A stretch of 64,000 bases of DNA from the NCBI RefSeq assembly GCF_003086795.1, contig NZ_CP026003.1:3150579-3214578 (forward strand). The letters run 5' to 3'. Every line of letters starts with the position of its first letter. Within the stretch, counting starts at the first letter, position 1. The notes below the pieces were generated by a model. It saw only the letters and a list, made by a program, of their open reading frames with translations. It was not told where the DNA came from and did not search any database. Position numbers and translations under genes: made by a program. Of the stretch, positions 1 through 9,455 are shown piece after piece. The DNA is from Stenotrophomonas sp. SAU14A_NAIMI4_5 (GTDB lineage: Bacteria > Pseudomonadota > Gammaproteobacteria > Xanthomonadales > Xanthomonadaceae).

Positions 1-190
1 GTTCAAAACGCACCGGTTGCCCGGCGCGCTCACTCAGCCACGCGGCGATCGCCTCGGGGTGGCGCTCGGCCAGCGGCAGCAGCTGGCTGAGCGTACCCAC
101 CAGCAGCGCAAGCACGACCAGGCCGACCGCGCAGGCAGCAACGAAATGACGGCGGATCCTTCGCAGTCGCAGGCGCGGCGGCGCGCTCAT
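1..190 (-). CDS. yhdP: YhdP family protein, N-terminal fragment (runs off window start)
   Basis: Only the first 63 codons are present; the rest lies before base 1. The ATG at 190 begins MSAPPRLRLRR, followed by one hydrophobic segment (about residues 16-36) and LSERAGQPVRF, which matches the start of the large AsmA-like YhdP/TIGR02099 proteins. In this family the protein is anchored in the inner membrane and is thought to help move phospholipid to the outer membrane. It follows rng on the same strand with a 30-base gap, an order common in gammaproteobacteria (maf-rng-yhdP). The assignment rests on the N-terminus and gene order only. Confidence 0.75.
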   Translation of the reverse strand, partial: MSAPPRLRLRRIRRHFVAACAVGLVVLALLVGTLSQLLPLAERHPEAIAAWLSERAGQPVRFE

Positions 191-220
191 CGGCCCCGAC
201 CGGCGCCCGGTCCGCGCGGC

Positions 221-1700
221 TCAGAGCAGAACGACATCGAACTGCTCCTGCAGGTACTGCTCATCGGCCTGGAAGCGGATGCTCTTGCCGAGGAATTCCT
301 CCAGCTCGGCCACCGCCGCCGATTCCTCGTCGGTGATGCGCGCCACCACCTTGGTCGACGCGATCACCAGCAGCCGCGCCGCCTCGAACTGGCGCACGGC
401 GCGGGTGATCTCGCGGAAGATCTCGTAGGTCACCGTTTCGGTGGTCTTGATCGAGCCACGCCCGCTGCACTGCGGGCAGGTTTCGGACAGCTGCCGCTCC
501 AGGCTTTCCACCGTGCGCTTGCGGGTCATCTCGACCAGGCCCAGCGGCGAGAAGTCATACACCGTGGTCTTTGCGTGGTCGCGGGCCAGGGCTTTCTCAA
601 GCGTGCGCAGCACCTGGCGGCGGTGCTCGGGATCATCCATGTCGATGAAATCGATGATGATGATGCCGCCCAGGTTGCGCAGCCGCAGCTGCCTGGCCAC
701 CGCCTGCGCGGCCTCCAGGTTGGTGCGGAACACGGTTTCTTCCAGGTTGCGCTGGCCGACGAACGAACCGGTGTTCACGTCGATGGTGGTCATCGCCTCG
801 GTCTGGTCGATGACCAGGTAGCCACCGGACTTCAGCGGCACCTGCTTGTCCAGCGCGCGGCCGATCTCGTCCTCCACGCCGAACATGTCGAAGATCGGCC
901 GGTCGCCCGAATACAGCTCCAGCTTCTCGGCCAGCACCGGCATGTACTTGGCCACGAAGGCCTGCAGCTGGGCGAAGGTCTCCTTCGAATCGACCTTCAC
1001 CTTGTCCACGTCCTTGCGGATCAGGTCGCGCACCGAACGCAGCGGCAGGCTCAGGTCTTCATAGATGTTGCTGCACGAGGGGGCTTCGCGGCCGCGGCGC
1101 TCGACCACGTTCCAGACGCGCGACAGGTAGGCCACATCCTCGGCGATGGCTTCGGCCGGCTGGCCTTCGGCATTGGTGCGCACGATGTAGCCGTAGCCGC
1201 CGTGCTGGGCCGACAGCTCGGTCACCAGCGCCTTCAACCGTGCACGCTCGCCTTCATCCTCGATGCGCGCCGACACGCCCACCACCTTGGACTGCGGCAG
1301 CAGCACCATGTAGCGCGAGGGAATGCTGATCTGCGTGGTCAGGCGCGCGCCCTTGGTGCCGATCGGGTCCTTCACCACCTGCACCACGATGTCCTGGCCC
1401 TCGCGCAGCAGCTCGACGATGGGCACGCTGGACGGCGGCGGCAGGGTGGTGTTCTCGGTATCGGCGCTGGCCACCGGGGCCGGCCGGATCACGTCGTTGG
1501 CATGCAGGAACGCCGCGCGCTCCAGGCCGACCTCGACGAAGGCCGCCTGCATGCCGGGCATCACCCGCTGCACCTTGCCCTTGTAGATGTTGCCGACCAC
1601 GCCGCGGCGCCAGCCGCGTTCGATGTGCAGCTCCTGCAGCATGCCGTTCTCGATCACCGCGACCCGGGTCTCGCGCGGGGTCACATTGACCAGGATTTCC

Positions 1701-1708
<8 letters not shown>
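221..1708 (-). CDS. rng: Ribonuclease G
   Basis: A 495-residue endoribonuclease of the RNase E/G family, which matures 16S rRNA 5' ends and takes part in mRNA decay in the cytoplasm. An S1-like RNA-binding region lies near residues 30-130. The metal-binding catalytic aspartates are seen in TTIDVNTG (Asp310) and IIIDFIDM (Asp353), and the zinc-link CPQC is at 411-414, followed by GRGSIKT. The long C-terminal scaffold of RNase E is absent, which separates RNase G from RNase E. The start at 1708 gives [11 protein letters not shown], the usual RNase G start, and overlaps the maf stop codon by 8 bases, so the two are probably translationally coupled. Confidence 0.96.
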
Positions 1709-2309
<601 letters not shown>

Positions 2310-2440
2310 CGGCACAGCATAACCTGAGGGCACTGCCTGAATCGTCGGCAACCCCGCCCGATGCGCGTCCAACCCCGAACGGACTCACAGCGCGTTCATC
2401 GCTACGACACCACCCTCACCGCCACAAACAAGGAGATCCC

Positions 2441-3178
2441 ATGCGCCGCACCGCCACCCCGCTGCTGCTTGCCCTGTCCCTCGCTCTTGGAGCCTCGATG
2501 ACCGCCCACGCCGCCCCGTCGTCGCCGTCGATCGCCGCCCCGGCCGAAGGCACCCTGCTGAACATCTCGGCGAATGCCGAAGCCACCCGCGTGCCGGACG
2601 TGGCCACCCTGTCGGCCGGTGTCGTCACCCAGGCCGCAGACGGCAACAGCGCCATGCGCGAGAACGCCCAGCAGATGGACAAGGTGCTGGCCGCGATCAA
2701 GGCTGCCGGCATCGCCGAGCGCGACGTGCAGACCAGCGGCGTCAGCCTCAACCCGCAGTACCGTTATGCCGACAACGAGGCGCCGAAGATCACCGGCTAC
2801 CAGGCCAGCAACACGGTCAGCCTGAAGGTGCGCGACATCGCCAAGCTGGGCAAGGTGCTCGACGCCCTGGCCGCGCAGGGCGCCAACCAGATCAACGGCC
2901 CGCAGTTCGAGATCGACCAGCCCGAGCCGGTCTATGACGAAGCCCGCCTGGCCGCGCTGAAGAAGGCCCAGGCCCGCGCCCAGACCTATGCGAAGTCGCT
3001 GGGCCTGCAGGTGCGCCGCATCGTCAGCATCTCCGAGAACAGCAATGGCGGCTTCCGCCCGATGCCGATGATGCGGGCCATGGCCGCCGGCGCGGCAATG
3101 GACAAGGCCACCCCGGTGGCGCCGGGTGAATCGACCGTGTCGGTGAACCTGGACGTTGTGTTCGAACTGGGCCAGTAA
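2441..3178 (+). CDS. SIMPL domain (DUF541) periplasmic protein
   Basis: A 245-residue exported protein of the SIMPL/DUF541 family (YggE-like in E. coli, linked to oxidative-stress defence; mechanism poorly known). A Sec signal peptide spans about residues 1-25 (RR, a leucine-rich core, then AHA-AP). The mature part shows typical SIMPL segments: ANAEATRVPDVATLSAGV, IKAAGIAERDVQTSGVSLNPQY and AQTYAKSLGLQVRRIVSISE. An AAGGAG Shine-Dalgarno sits 7-8 bases before the ATG. The gene is monocistronic, with a hairpin terminator at 3226-3249. Confidence 0.9.
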   Translation: MRRTATPLLLALSLALGASMTAHAAPSSPSIAAPAEGTLLNISANAEATRVPDVATLSAGVVTQAADGNSAMRENAQQMDKVLAAIKAAGIAERDVQTSGVSLNPQYRYADNEAPKITGYQASNTVSLKVRDIAKLGKVLDALAAQGANQINGPQFEIDQPEPVYDEARLAALKKAQARAQTYAKSLGLQVRRIVSISENSNGGFRPMPMMRAMAAGAAMDKATPVAPGESTVSVNLDVVFELGQ

Positions 3179-3180
3179 CC

Positions 3181-3214
3181 GGTAGCACGGGGCCATGCCC
3201 CGCGAGCGCAGCGG
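3181..3214. repeat. GTAG REP (SMAG-type)
   Basis: A short palindrome starting GGTAGC with the stem CGGGGCC-at-GCCCCG and ending in GAGCGCAGCGG. It lies 3 bases after the SIMPL-gene stop. It belongs to the GTAG-ended REP class abundant in S. maltophilia. Confidence 0.75.
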
Positions 3215-3225
3215 AAGAACACACG

Positions 3226-3249
3226 CGGCGCCCTTCGGGGCGCCGTTTT
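3226..3249 (+). terminator. Rho-independent terminator after the SIMPL gene
   Basis: Stem CGGCGCCC with loop TTCG and its complement, followed by TTTTC. It is placed 48 bases after the stop codon. Confidence 0.75.
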
Positions 3250-3280
3250 CATTGGCGGGCCGTCGATCACCTGCCGCCCA

Positions 3281-3350
3281 GGTAGCGCGGGGCCGTTCTC
3301 CGCGAGCGCAGCGGCGCGGCCTCTTCCGCCGGGCATGGCCCGGCGCTACC
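3281..3350. repeat. Inverted pair of GTAG REPs (BIME-like)
   Basis: A forward unit beginning GGTAGCGCGGGG (3281) faces a reverse unit GGGCATGGCCCGGCGCTACC ending at 3350, so the pair has GTAG at one outer end and CTAC at the other. Together with 3181-3214 it fills most of the 320-base gap 3179-3498; the remainder (3351-3498) shows no further feature except the tonB Shine-Dalgarno. Confidence 0.75.
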
Positions 3351-3498
3351 GGTTCATGAAGCCCAGCCCAACGGCGTTGCCCCTGCCTCTAGGCAGTGGC
3401 CGGGGGGCGGCGCTAATGATTGACTGCCAGCCGCGTGCGGCAACCCCGATGGCGGCCCTGGTGCGTTGAGGACTTCGTCACTGGCATGGAGGTGGACC

Positions 3499-4158
3499 AT
3501 GGTTCGTACGTATCCCGTTGTACCGCTGCAGTTTGATCCCGCCCGCGTCGCCGCCTGGAGCGCGGCCATCGCCCTGCACCTGCTGGCCTTCCTGTTGCTG
3601 CTGATCCCGGCAACCTACCAGGCCATCACCGCCCTGCCCCGCGACACCACCGAGGTCAGGTTGATCCCCAAGGAACAGCCGAAGCCGCCGGAGCCGCCGC
3701 CCATCGAGCCGCAACCGGTACAGGCCGAGGTCAAGCCCAAGCCGCAGGCCGCGCCGACCGTGGTCCCGCCGCTGCCGGCCCCGACCGCGACGCTGGAGGA
3801 GGCCCAGGGCATCATCCTGCCCGCGGCCGAACCGGCCCCCGTGCAGGCGGCACCAAGCCTGGCGCCGTCCACGCCGATGGCCGGGGTGCAGCTGCAGTAC
3901 CGCAGCGCCCCGCCGCCGGCCTATCCGGTCCCGGCGCTGCGCAACCACGAACAGGGCACCGTCCTGCTGCGGGTCGAGGTGGATACCAGCGGCAAGCCGG
4001 TGAACGTCAGCATCGAGCGCAGCAGCGGCTCGCGCAGCCTGGACCAGGCCGCACGCCAGCAGGTGCTGCGCCAGTGGCGGTTCGTGCCGGCCGAGCGTGA
4101 TGGCGTGGCCGTGCCGGCCATCGGCATGGTGCCGGTGCAGTTCTCCCTGCCCGACTGA
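3499..4158 (+). CDS. TonB-family energy transducer
   Basis: A 219-residue TonB protein. It has one N-terminal membrane anchor (about residues 18-40), a Pro/Lys/Glu-rich periplasmic spacer (about 55-105, with PKPPEPPP and PQPVQAEVKPKP) and a C-terminal TonB domain (about 140-219; YPVPALRNHEQGTVLLRVEV and RQQVLRQWRFVPA). It transmits proton-motive force from ExbB/ExbD to outer-membrane receptors. The ATG at 3499 is preferred over an in-frame TTG at 3466 because GGAGG lies 6 bases before it. No exbBD genes are near, so this is a satellite TonB. It sits directly upstream of a TonB-dependent receptor but is separated from it by a terminator. Confidence 0.92.
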   Translation: MVRTYPVVPLQFDPARVAAWSAAIALHLLAFLLLLIPATYQAITALPRDTTEVRLIPKEQPKPPEPPPIEPQPVQAEVKPKPQAAPTVVPPLPAPTATLEEAQGIILPAAEPAPVQAAPSLAPSTPMAGVQLQYRSAPPPAYPVPALRNHEQGTVLLRVEVDTSGKPVNVSIERSSGSRSLDQAARQQVLRQWRFVPAERDGVAVPAIGMVPVQFSLPD

Positions 4159-4165
4159 AGCCCGT

Positions 4166-4200
4166 GGGCGGCCCGGCACCATGCCGGGCCGCCCTTTTCC
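4166..4200 (+). terminator. Rho-independent terminator after tonB
   Basis: A long stem GGGCGGCCCGGCA with its complement TGCCGGGCCGCCC, followed by TTTTCCCC. Confidence 0.85.
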
Positions 4201-4377
4201 CCGTTTGTCCCGCGTCAATAGCCATTCGCGCCAAAACATTTCGCTCTGGTCGAAAGATCGTTACGAATTCAGTAAAACTTCACAGCTTCGTCACCTGCCA
4301 GAAACCTAGATTGACGCGTCCCGGTACGCACCGGATGACGCCCTCAATGCTCGAGTTTTCCAGTCAGGAGAGAAGCT

Positions 4378-7167
4378 GTGAAACACCCGATCCAACGGCC
4401 CGCCAGCCGCCGCCAAAACCACCTGGCAAATTCCATCACCCATATCCTCGCTGGCGGCACTCTGCTGCTGGCCGGCGCCGCGGTCTCCTCCTCTGCCTTC
4501 GCACAGGAACAGGCCACCAACCTTGACCGCATCACGGTCACCGGTTCCAACATCCCGCGCACCAACACCGAGACCCCGTCTCCGGTGCAGGTGGTGACCC
4601 GCCAGGAAATCGACCGCACCGGCAAGACCACGGTCGCCGAGTACCTGCAGACGCTCACCGCCGATGGCGCCGGCTCCATTCCCAAGACCTTCGGCAACGG
4701 TTTCGCCGGTGGCGGCGCGGGCATTTCGCTGCGCGGCCTCGGTGCCGGTTCGACGCTGGTGCTGTTGAACGGCCGCCGCATGGCGACTTACGGCCTGGCC
4801 GATGACGGCCAGAAGGTGTTCACCGATCTCAGCACCATCCCGCTCGACGCCGTCGAGCGCGTGGAAGTGCTGAAGGACGGCGCGTCGGCCATCTATGGTT
4901 CCGATGCGATCGCCGGCGTGGTCAACATCATCCTGCGCAGCGACTTCCAGGGCGCGATCCTGCGCGGTTCGTACGGCGTGTCCGGCGATGGCGACGGTGA
5001 TGCCAAGAAGGCCACCCTGACCGCCGGTACCGGCGACCTCGCCAGCGACGGCTGGAACGCGTTCTTCAGCCTGGACGTCGGCAAGACCGACCGCATCCAG
5101 ATCAGCGACCGCAAGAACCGCAAGTGGATCGGCACCGGCGATATCCGTCGCTGGGGCTACGACGCCGCTGACGCGCAGTTCCTCGGTGGCGCCTACCTGT
5201 CCGGCGGCACTGCCGGCGGCACCGGCCCGAACGGCTCGGTGTTCAACAACGCCGGCCAGCTGGTTGCGCTGCCGGGTTGCGCGGGCGTGACCACGATTCC
5301 GGGCCAGACCGATGCCACCGCCCAGGCACAGGGCTGCCTGTGGGATCCGGCACAGCTGTACCGTGACCTGACCCCGGAAGAGAAGTACGTCAACGTGTTC
5401 GGCCGTGCCAGCTTCGCCTTCGGTGAAGGCGGCGAGGTCTACACCGAGATCGGCTACTCGAAGAAGGAAACCATCTTCAGCAATACGCCGTCGGGCGTGT
5501 CCGGCGGCTGGGGTTACCCGGGCGGCCCGGTCAACGCCAACAGCGGCGCCGGTGCGACCATGCTCTACGCCGGCCACCCGGACAATCCGCTGCCCTACGC
5601 TGCGCGCCTGCGCTACAGCGCCTGGGACGTCGGCCCGCGCGTGACCAACAACACCAACGAGTTCAACCGCTTCCTGGTGGGCGTCAAGGGCAACTGGGGT
5701 GAGTGGCGCTACGACACCGCCTACCTGCACTCGGGCACCGACCTGGTCAACAAGCGCACCGGCTTCCTGAACTATGACGCCGTGCGCTGCGTGCTGGGCA
5801 ACCCGGCCTGTCCGTATGGCACCTGGCGCATCGGCGACAACGCCTCGCTGACCCCGCAGTCGGTCTACGACGCGATCAGCCCGACCATCAGCGCCCGCGC
5901 CAAGTCCAGCCTGGACATGTTCGACTTCACCATCTCGCGCAGCCTGATGGACCTGAAGGGCGGCCCGCTGGGCCTGGCCTTCGGTACCGAGTGGCGCAAG
6001 ACCAGCAACAGCCTGACCCCGCAGACCTTCACCGACGTCGGCCAGATCATCGGCCTGGGCTACTCGGCCTATGACGGCACCCAGAACGTGTACGCCGGCT
6101 ACGCCGAACTGTCCGCACCGGTGTTGGAATCGTTGGAACTGTCGGGCGCCGTGCGTTACGACAAGTACGAGAGCGGTGAAGGCAAGGCCACGCCGAAGCT
6201 GGGCGTGAAGTGGACCCCGGCCGACTGGATCGCCCTGCGCGCCAGCTACGCCGAAGGCTTCCGCGCGCCGAACCCGGCCGAGAACGGTGACGGTGGCCTG
6301 GCCGCCTTCTCCAACGCCCGCGATCCGGTGCGCTGCGCCATCGATCCGGCCAACGAGTGCACCGCGCGCTCGGTGGCGATCATCACCCGCCCGAACAAGG
6401 ACCTGAAGCCGGAAGAGTCCAAGAGCTACTCGGTGGGTATCGTGCTGCAGCCGACCTCCACCACCTCGCTGACCGTTGACGCCTGGGAAATCAAGCGTAC
6501 CAACGAAATCGCCCAGGGCAGCACCGCCGATGCGATCGCCGCCGGCAACGTCCTGCGCGATTCCAACAACATCGGTGGCGTGGCCAACAGCGGCACGATC
6601 CTGGCGGTCAACACCGCGTACGTGAATGCCAACTCCTCGCGTGTCCGCGGTATCGACACCGACGTGCGCCAGACCTTCGACTTCGGCGCCGGCCAGCTGG
6701 AAATGGACCTGCAGTGGAGCCACATCCTGAAGTTCGAACGTACCGAGGGTGACACCACCGTCGATTACGTCGGCACCCACGGCAACTGCGACGTGACCAA
6801 CTGCATCGGTACGCCGCAGGACAAGATCAACTTCGGCACCACCTGGAAGCAGGGCCCGTGGAGCGTCAGCGGTGTGGTGAACTACATCGACAGCATGGAG
6901 AACAAGGACCGCCGCGGTGGCGACTACCTGGCCTTCTATGAAGACGGTTCGCCGGTGGAGAAGATCTCCTCCTTCACCACCTTCGACCTGTCCGGCCGCT
7001 GGAACATCACCGAAGCCTTCGAACTGAACGCCTCGGTGCAGAACGTGTTCGACCGCATCGCTCCGCTCGACCCCAGCACCTACGGTGCGGTCAACTACAA
7101 CCCGCTGCACTTCAGCGGTGCGATTGGCCGTTACTTCACCGTCGGCGCCAAGTACACCTTCAAGTAA
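4378..7167 (+). CDS. TonB-dependent outer-membrane receptor
   Basis: A 929-residue outer-membrane receptor. The GTG start has a good ribosome site (CAGGAGAGAAGCT). An extended signal peptide (about residues 1-42, ending SSAFAQE) precedes a TonB-box-like stretch (RITVTGSNIPR), a plug domain (about 50-190; VVTRQEIDRTGKTTVAEYLQTL, SLRGLGAGSTLVLLNGRR, LKDGASAIYGSDAIAGVVNI) and a 22-strand-type barrel ending GRYFTVGAKYTFK. There is no FecA-type signalling domain, so ligand-induced sigma signalling is unlikely. The proteins most like it in Xanthomonadaceae take up oligosaccharides or peptides rather than iron, but the substrate cannot be read here. The 219-base leader (4159-4377) should hold its promoter; no operator was recognised. 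Confidence 0.93.
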   Translation: MKHPIQRPASRRQNHLANSITHILAGGTLLLAGAAVSSSAFAQEQATNLDRITVTGSNIPRTNTETPSPVQVVTRQEIDRTGKTTVAEYLQTLTADGAGSIPKTFGNGFAGGGAGISLRGLGAGSTLVLLNGRRMATYGLADDGQKVFTDLSTIPLDAVERVEVLKDGASAIYGSDAIAGVVNIILRSDFQGAILRGSYGVSGDGDGDAKKATLTAGTGDLASDGWNAFFSLDVGKTDRIQISDRKNRKWIGTGDIRRWGYDAADAQFLGGAYLSGGTAGGTGPNGSVFNNAGQLVALPGCAGVTTIPGQTDATAQAQGCLWDPAQLYRDLTPEEKYVNVFGRASFAFGEGGEVYTEIGYSKKETIFSNTPSGVSGGWGYPGGPVNANSGAGATMLYAGHPDNPLPYAARLRYSAWDVGPRVTNNTNEFNRFLVGVKGNWGEWRYDTAYLHSGTDLVNKRTGFLNYDAVRCVLGNPACPYGTWRIGDNASLTPQSVYDAISPTISARAKSSLDMFDFTISRSLMDLKGGPLGLAFGTEWRKTSNSLTPQTFTDVGQIIGLGYSAYDGTQNVYAGYAELSAPVLESLELSGAVRYDKYESGEGKATPKLGVKWTPADWIALRASYAEGFRAPNPAENGDGGLAAFSNARDPVRCAIDPANECTARSVAIITRPNKDLKPEESKSYSVGIVLQPTSTTSLTVDAWEIKRTNEIAQGSTADAIAAGNVLRDSNNIGGVANSGTILAVNTAYVNANSSRVRGIDTDVRQTFDFGAGQLEMDLQWSHILKFERTEGDTTVDYVGTHGNCDVTNCIGTPQDKINFGTTWKQGPWSVSGVVNYIDSMENKDRRGGDYLAFYEDGSPVEKISSFTTFDLSGRWNITEAFELNASVQNVFDRIAPLDPSTYGAVNYNPLHFSGAIGRYFTVGAKYTFK

Positions 7168-7186
7168 TCGAAGGCGCGTCACCTGC

Positions 7187-7220
7187 AAAGGCCCGGGCAT
7201 CTGCCCGGGCCTTTGTTTTT
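7187..7220 (+). terminator. Rho-independent terminator after the TonB-dependent receptor
   Basis: AAAGGCCCGGGCA stem, TC loop, complementary arm, then GTTTTT. It lies between two converging genes and probably serves both. Confidence 0.9.
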
Positions 7221-7286
7221 GCCGGAACGGCAGCGCCGAGCCCATGCCCGGCTGCTTTTCCACTGCGGCCGAACGTGGGATCGGCC

Positions 7287-8246
7287 CTACCTGGACGTGG
7301 GCAGCACGCCGATATCGTGCATCCAGCGCTCGGCCAGGTGCGGCCACTCCGCCACCGGCGCGTCCTTCACCCGCAGGCCGAAGGCGTGGCCACCCCGCGC
7401 GAACAGATGCATTTCCACCGGCACGCCCGCGTCGATCAGCGCGCGGTAATAGGTCAGGGACTCGCGCACGTCATCGGTCGGATCATCGGTGGCCTGCACG
7501 ATGAAGGTCGGCGGCACCGCATCATCAACGGCAATGTCATCGGCCAGCGACAGCCCGTGCTTCGCGCCGGTCCAGAGGTGCCCGGAGTAGATCACCATCG
7601 CGAAATCCGGGCGGCTCGACTGCGCATCCGCAGCATCAACGGCAGCGTAGCTGCGCGTGCGATTCGTGCTCAATCCAGCCACCACGTGGCCGCCGGCGGA
7701 AAAGCCGATCACCCCGATCCGCTTCGGATCGATCTTCCATCGCTGTGCCTGCGAACGCAGCAGGCCCATCGCGCGCTGCGCATCCTGCAGTGCCATGGGC
7801 ACGGCTGGAATGTCGCGGCAGTTGCAGTCGCGATCCCAGTTCGGCCCCGATGCCGGCACACGGTACTTCAGCAGCGCGCAGGTGATGCCCTGCCCGGTCA
7901 ACCAGTCGCAGATCTCGCTGCCTTCCAGGTCCATCGCCAACACGCGGTAACCACCGCCAGGCACGACCATCACCGCAGTACCGTTGCCGCCGTCCTTCGC
8001 GGGAAACATGGTCAGCGTCGGCACGGCCACGTTCTGCAGCATCGCCCAGCGCTCGCCGCTGGCTTTGGAGGTGGCCTGGCTGACCTGTTCGGGGCCTTTC
8101 AGTTTCGGCGGCGCCATCACCGTGCCGGCCGGCCACAGCGGCAACTCCGTGGTGCCCTGCGGCGGCTGCCAGGTCGGTGGTGCTGCCATCGCCGCGCAGG
8201 GCGACAGCCCCAGCAGCACTGCAGTCACAATGGCAGACGCACGCAT
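7287..8246 (-). CDS. Secreted alpha/beta hydrolase (acetyl-esterase/dienelactone-hydrolase-like)
   Basis: A 319-residue exported hydrolase. The start at 8246 (MRASAIVTAVLLGLSPCAAMAA) gives a clean signal peptide cleaved after about residue 22; longer versions would run into the tRNA gene. The alpha/beta-hydrolase features are the oxyanion loop VVPGGGY, the nucleophile elbow GFSAGGH, an Asp-rich segment QATDDPTDD and the catalytic His in GGHAFGL. These fit the family of secreted acetyl-xylan or carbohydrate esterases. It faces the TonB-dependent receptor gene, so a shared carbohydrate role is possible but is inference. The substrate is unknown. Confidence 0.85.
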   Translation of the reverse strand: MRASAIVTAVLLGLSPCAAMAAPPTWQPPQGTTELPLWPAGTVMAPPKLKGPEQVSQATSKASGERWAMLQNVAVPTLTMFPAKDGGNGTAVMVVPGGGYRVLAMDLEGSEICDWLTGQGITCALLKYRVPASGPNWDRDCNCRDIPAVPMALQDAQRAMGLLRSQAQRWKIDPKRIGVIGFSAGGHVVAGLSTNRTRSYAAVDAADAQSSRPDFAMVIYSGHLWTGAKHGLSLADDIAVDDAVPPTFIVQATDDPTDDVRESLTYYRALIDAGVPVEMHLFARGGHAFGLRVKDAPVAEWPHLAERWMHDIGVLPTSR

Positions 8247-8298
8247 ATCCGACCTCCGTATCGATGAAGAAGGATTGTAGGGCCTGACAATCGACGCA

Positions 8299-8330
8299 AA
8301 AAAAACCCGCATCTCGCGATGCGGGTTTTC
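8299..8330 (-). terminator. Terminator downstream of tRNA-Asn
   Basis: Stem AAAACCCGCATC, loop, complementary arm. Read on the minus strand it is followed by a long T run, and on the plus strand by TTTTC, so it can act in both directions. Confidence 0.8.
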
Positions 8331-8335
8331 AAAGG

Positions 8336-8412
8336 TGGCGCCCGAAGTTGGACTCGAACCAACGACCCCCTGATTAACAGTCAAGTGCTCTAACCGGCTG
8401 AGCTATTCGGGC
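8336..8412 (-). tRNA. tRNA-Asn (anticodon GTT)
   Basis: A 77-base tRNA with encoded CCA. The acceptor stem GCCCGAA/TTCGGGC, D-arm TAGCTCAGCCGGTTAGAGC, anticodon loop CTGTTAAT with GTT, and T-arm GTTGGTTCGAGTCCAAC are all visible. It lies between rlmH and the hydrolase gene, and a strong terminator follows. Confidence 0.97.
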
Positions 8413-8420
8413 AGACGACT

Positions 8421-8426
8421 AGTATA
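8421..8426 (-). promoter_or_regulatory. Probable -10 element of the tRNA-Asn promoter
   Basis: TATACT on the minus strand, 8 bases before the tRNA 5' end. No convincing -35 hexamer is seen at the usual distance. Confidence 0.45.
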
Positions 8427-8434
8427 ACCACTCT

Positions 8435-8905
8435 TCACGCGCGATGGTAGGGGTGATTCGCAATCATTGCGGCGGCCCGATACAGCTGCTCGGCGACCAC
8501 CAGCCGCACCAGCATGTGCGGCAGGGTCAGCGGTCCGATCGACCACTTCTCATCGGCCAGCGCGGACACTTCCGGCGAGTGCCCTTCCGGGCCACCGATC
8601 AGGAACGCCAGGTCCCTGCCCTGCCCGCGCCAATGCTCCAGGCGCTGCGCAAGCTGTTCCGAACTGAGCTGGCGGCCCGGCACGTCCAGCGCCACCACGT
8701 AGGCATTCTTCGGCAGCGCAGCGATCACCCGCTTGCCTTCGTCCTCGGTGGCGCGACGCGCATCGCGGCCCTTGCCACGCAGGCCCGGCTCGATTTCCAC
8801 CAGTTCGAACGGCAGCCAGTGCGACAGCCGCTTCTGGTATTCGGCGAAACCCTGCGCAACCCAGCTGGGTGCGCGTTCACCGGTGGCGATCAGGCGGGCT
8901 TTCAT
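8435..8905 (-). CDS. rlmH: 23S rRNA (pseudouridine1915-N3)-methyltransferase
   Basis: A 156-residue SPOUT methyltransferase that methylates pseudouridine 1915 in helix 69 of 23S rRNA on assembled ribosomes. Family features are MKARLIATGER at the start, the knot segment LAFLIGGPEGHS (SAM binding) and the C-terminal WSIGPLTLPHMLVRLVVAEQLYRA with NHPYHRA at the end; the length is typical. It follows rsfS on the same strand with a 66-base gap that holds a GACGGCGCC hairpin. Confidence 0.97.
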   Translation of the reverse strand: MKARLIATGERAPSWVAQGFAEYQKRLSHWLPFELVEIEPGLRGKGRDARRATEDEGKRVIAALPKNAYVVALDVPGRQLSSEQLAQRLEHWRGQGRDLAFLIGGPEGHSPEVSALADEKWSIGPLTLPHMLVRLVVAEQLYRAAAMIANHPYHRA

Positions 8906-8971
8906 CTACGCAGTCTCCAAAACGTCGACGGCGCCATCGGCGCCGTCGAAGGGTTACAGCAACGCCGTGGC

Positions 8972-9385
8972 TCAGGCCACTTCGTCGTCGTCGCTGGGCG
9001 GCGGCTGGTCGCCGACGGTCCACAGGCGCTCGAGGGCGTAGAACTCACGCACGCGCGGCAGCATGACGTGGACGATGATGTCGCCCAGGTCGACCAGCAC
9101 CCACTCGGCTTCGCGCTCGCCTTCCACGCCCAGCGGCATCACGTCGATGTTCTTGGCGAAGCGCACGACTTCATCGGCGATCGACTTGACGTGGCGGGTC
9201 GAGGTGCCCGAAACGACGATCATGTAATCGGCAACGCTGGACCGGCCGCGCACGTCGATCTCGACCAGGTCCTTGGCCTTCAGGTCTTCGGTGGCTTGGC
9301 GGACGCTGGCCAGCAGTTGCGGCACGGAAGGCGGCGGGCTGGGCAGATCGACCTTGATGGTCTGGGGCTGGGTCTGGTTGCTCAA
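8972..9385 (-). CDS. rsfS: Ribosomal silencing factor RsfS
   Basis: A 137-residue RsfS/YbeB/Iojap protein, which binds L14 on the 50S subunit and blocks subunit joining when nutrients are scarce. The core is recognised by DLKAKDLVEIDVRGRSSVADYMIVVSG, GTSTRHVKSIADEV and the HVMLPRVREFYALERLW end. An acidic tail (PSDDDEVA) and a Pro/Ser N-terminal extension of about 25 residues flank it. The nadD-rsfS-rlmH order is conserved in gammaproteobacteria and supports the call. Confidence 0.96.
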   Translation of the reverse strand: MSNQTQPQTIKVDLPSPPPSVPQLLASVRQATEDLKAKDLVEIDVRGRSSVADYMIVVSGTSTRHVKSIADEVVRFAKNIDVMPLGVEGEREAEWVLVDLGDIIVHVMLPRVREFYALERLWTVGDQPPPSDDDEVA

Positions 9386-9455
9386 AGTGGATCGACTCGA
9401 TAAACGTGGGGGCGATTATACGGGCATGGCGCGCTTGCGCCATTCACGCGGGCAT

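Noticed and set aside
4159..4377. Possible riboswitch or Fur box in the leader of the TonB-dependent receptor
   Set aside because: I found no recognisable riboswitch fold and no convincing Fur-like palindrome in the leader.
4306..7347. A 1,013-codon minus-strand frame across the TonB-dependent receptor gene
   Set aside because: The plus strand encodes a clear receptor with signal peptide, plug and barrel. The minus translation has no domain and biased composition.
8929..8949. GACGGCGCC hairpin between rlmH and rsfS as a terminator
   Set aside because: Only a short T run follows on the coding strand and the genes are normally co-transcribed; the evidence is too weak for a feature.
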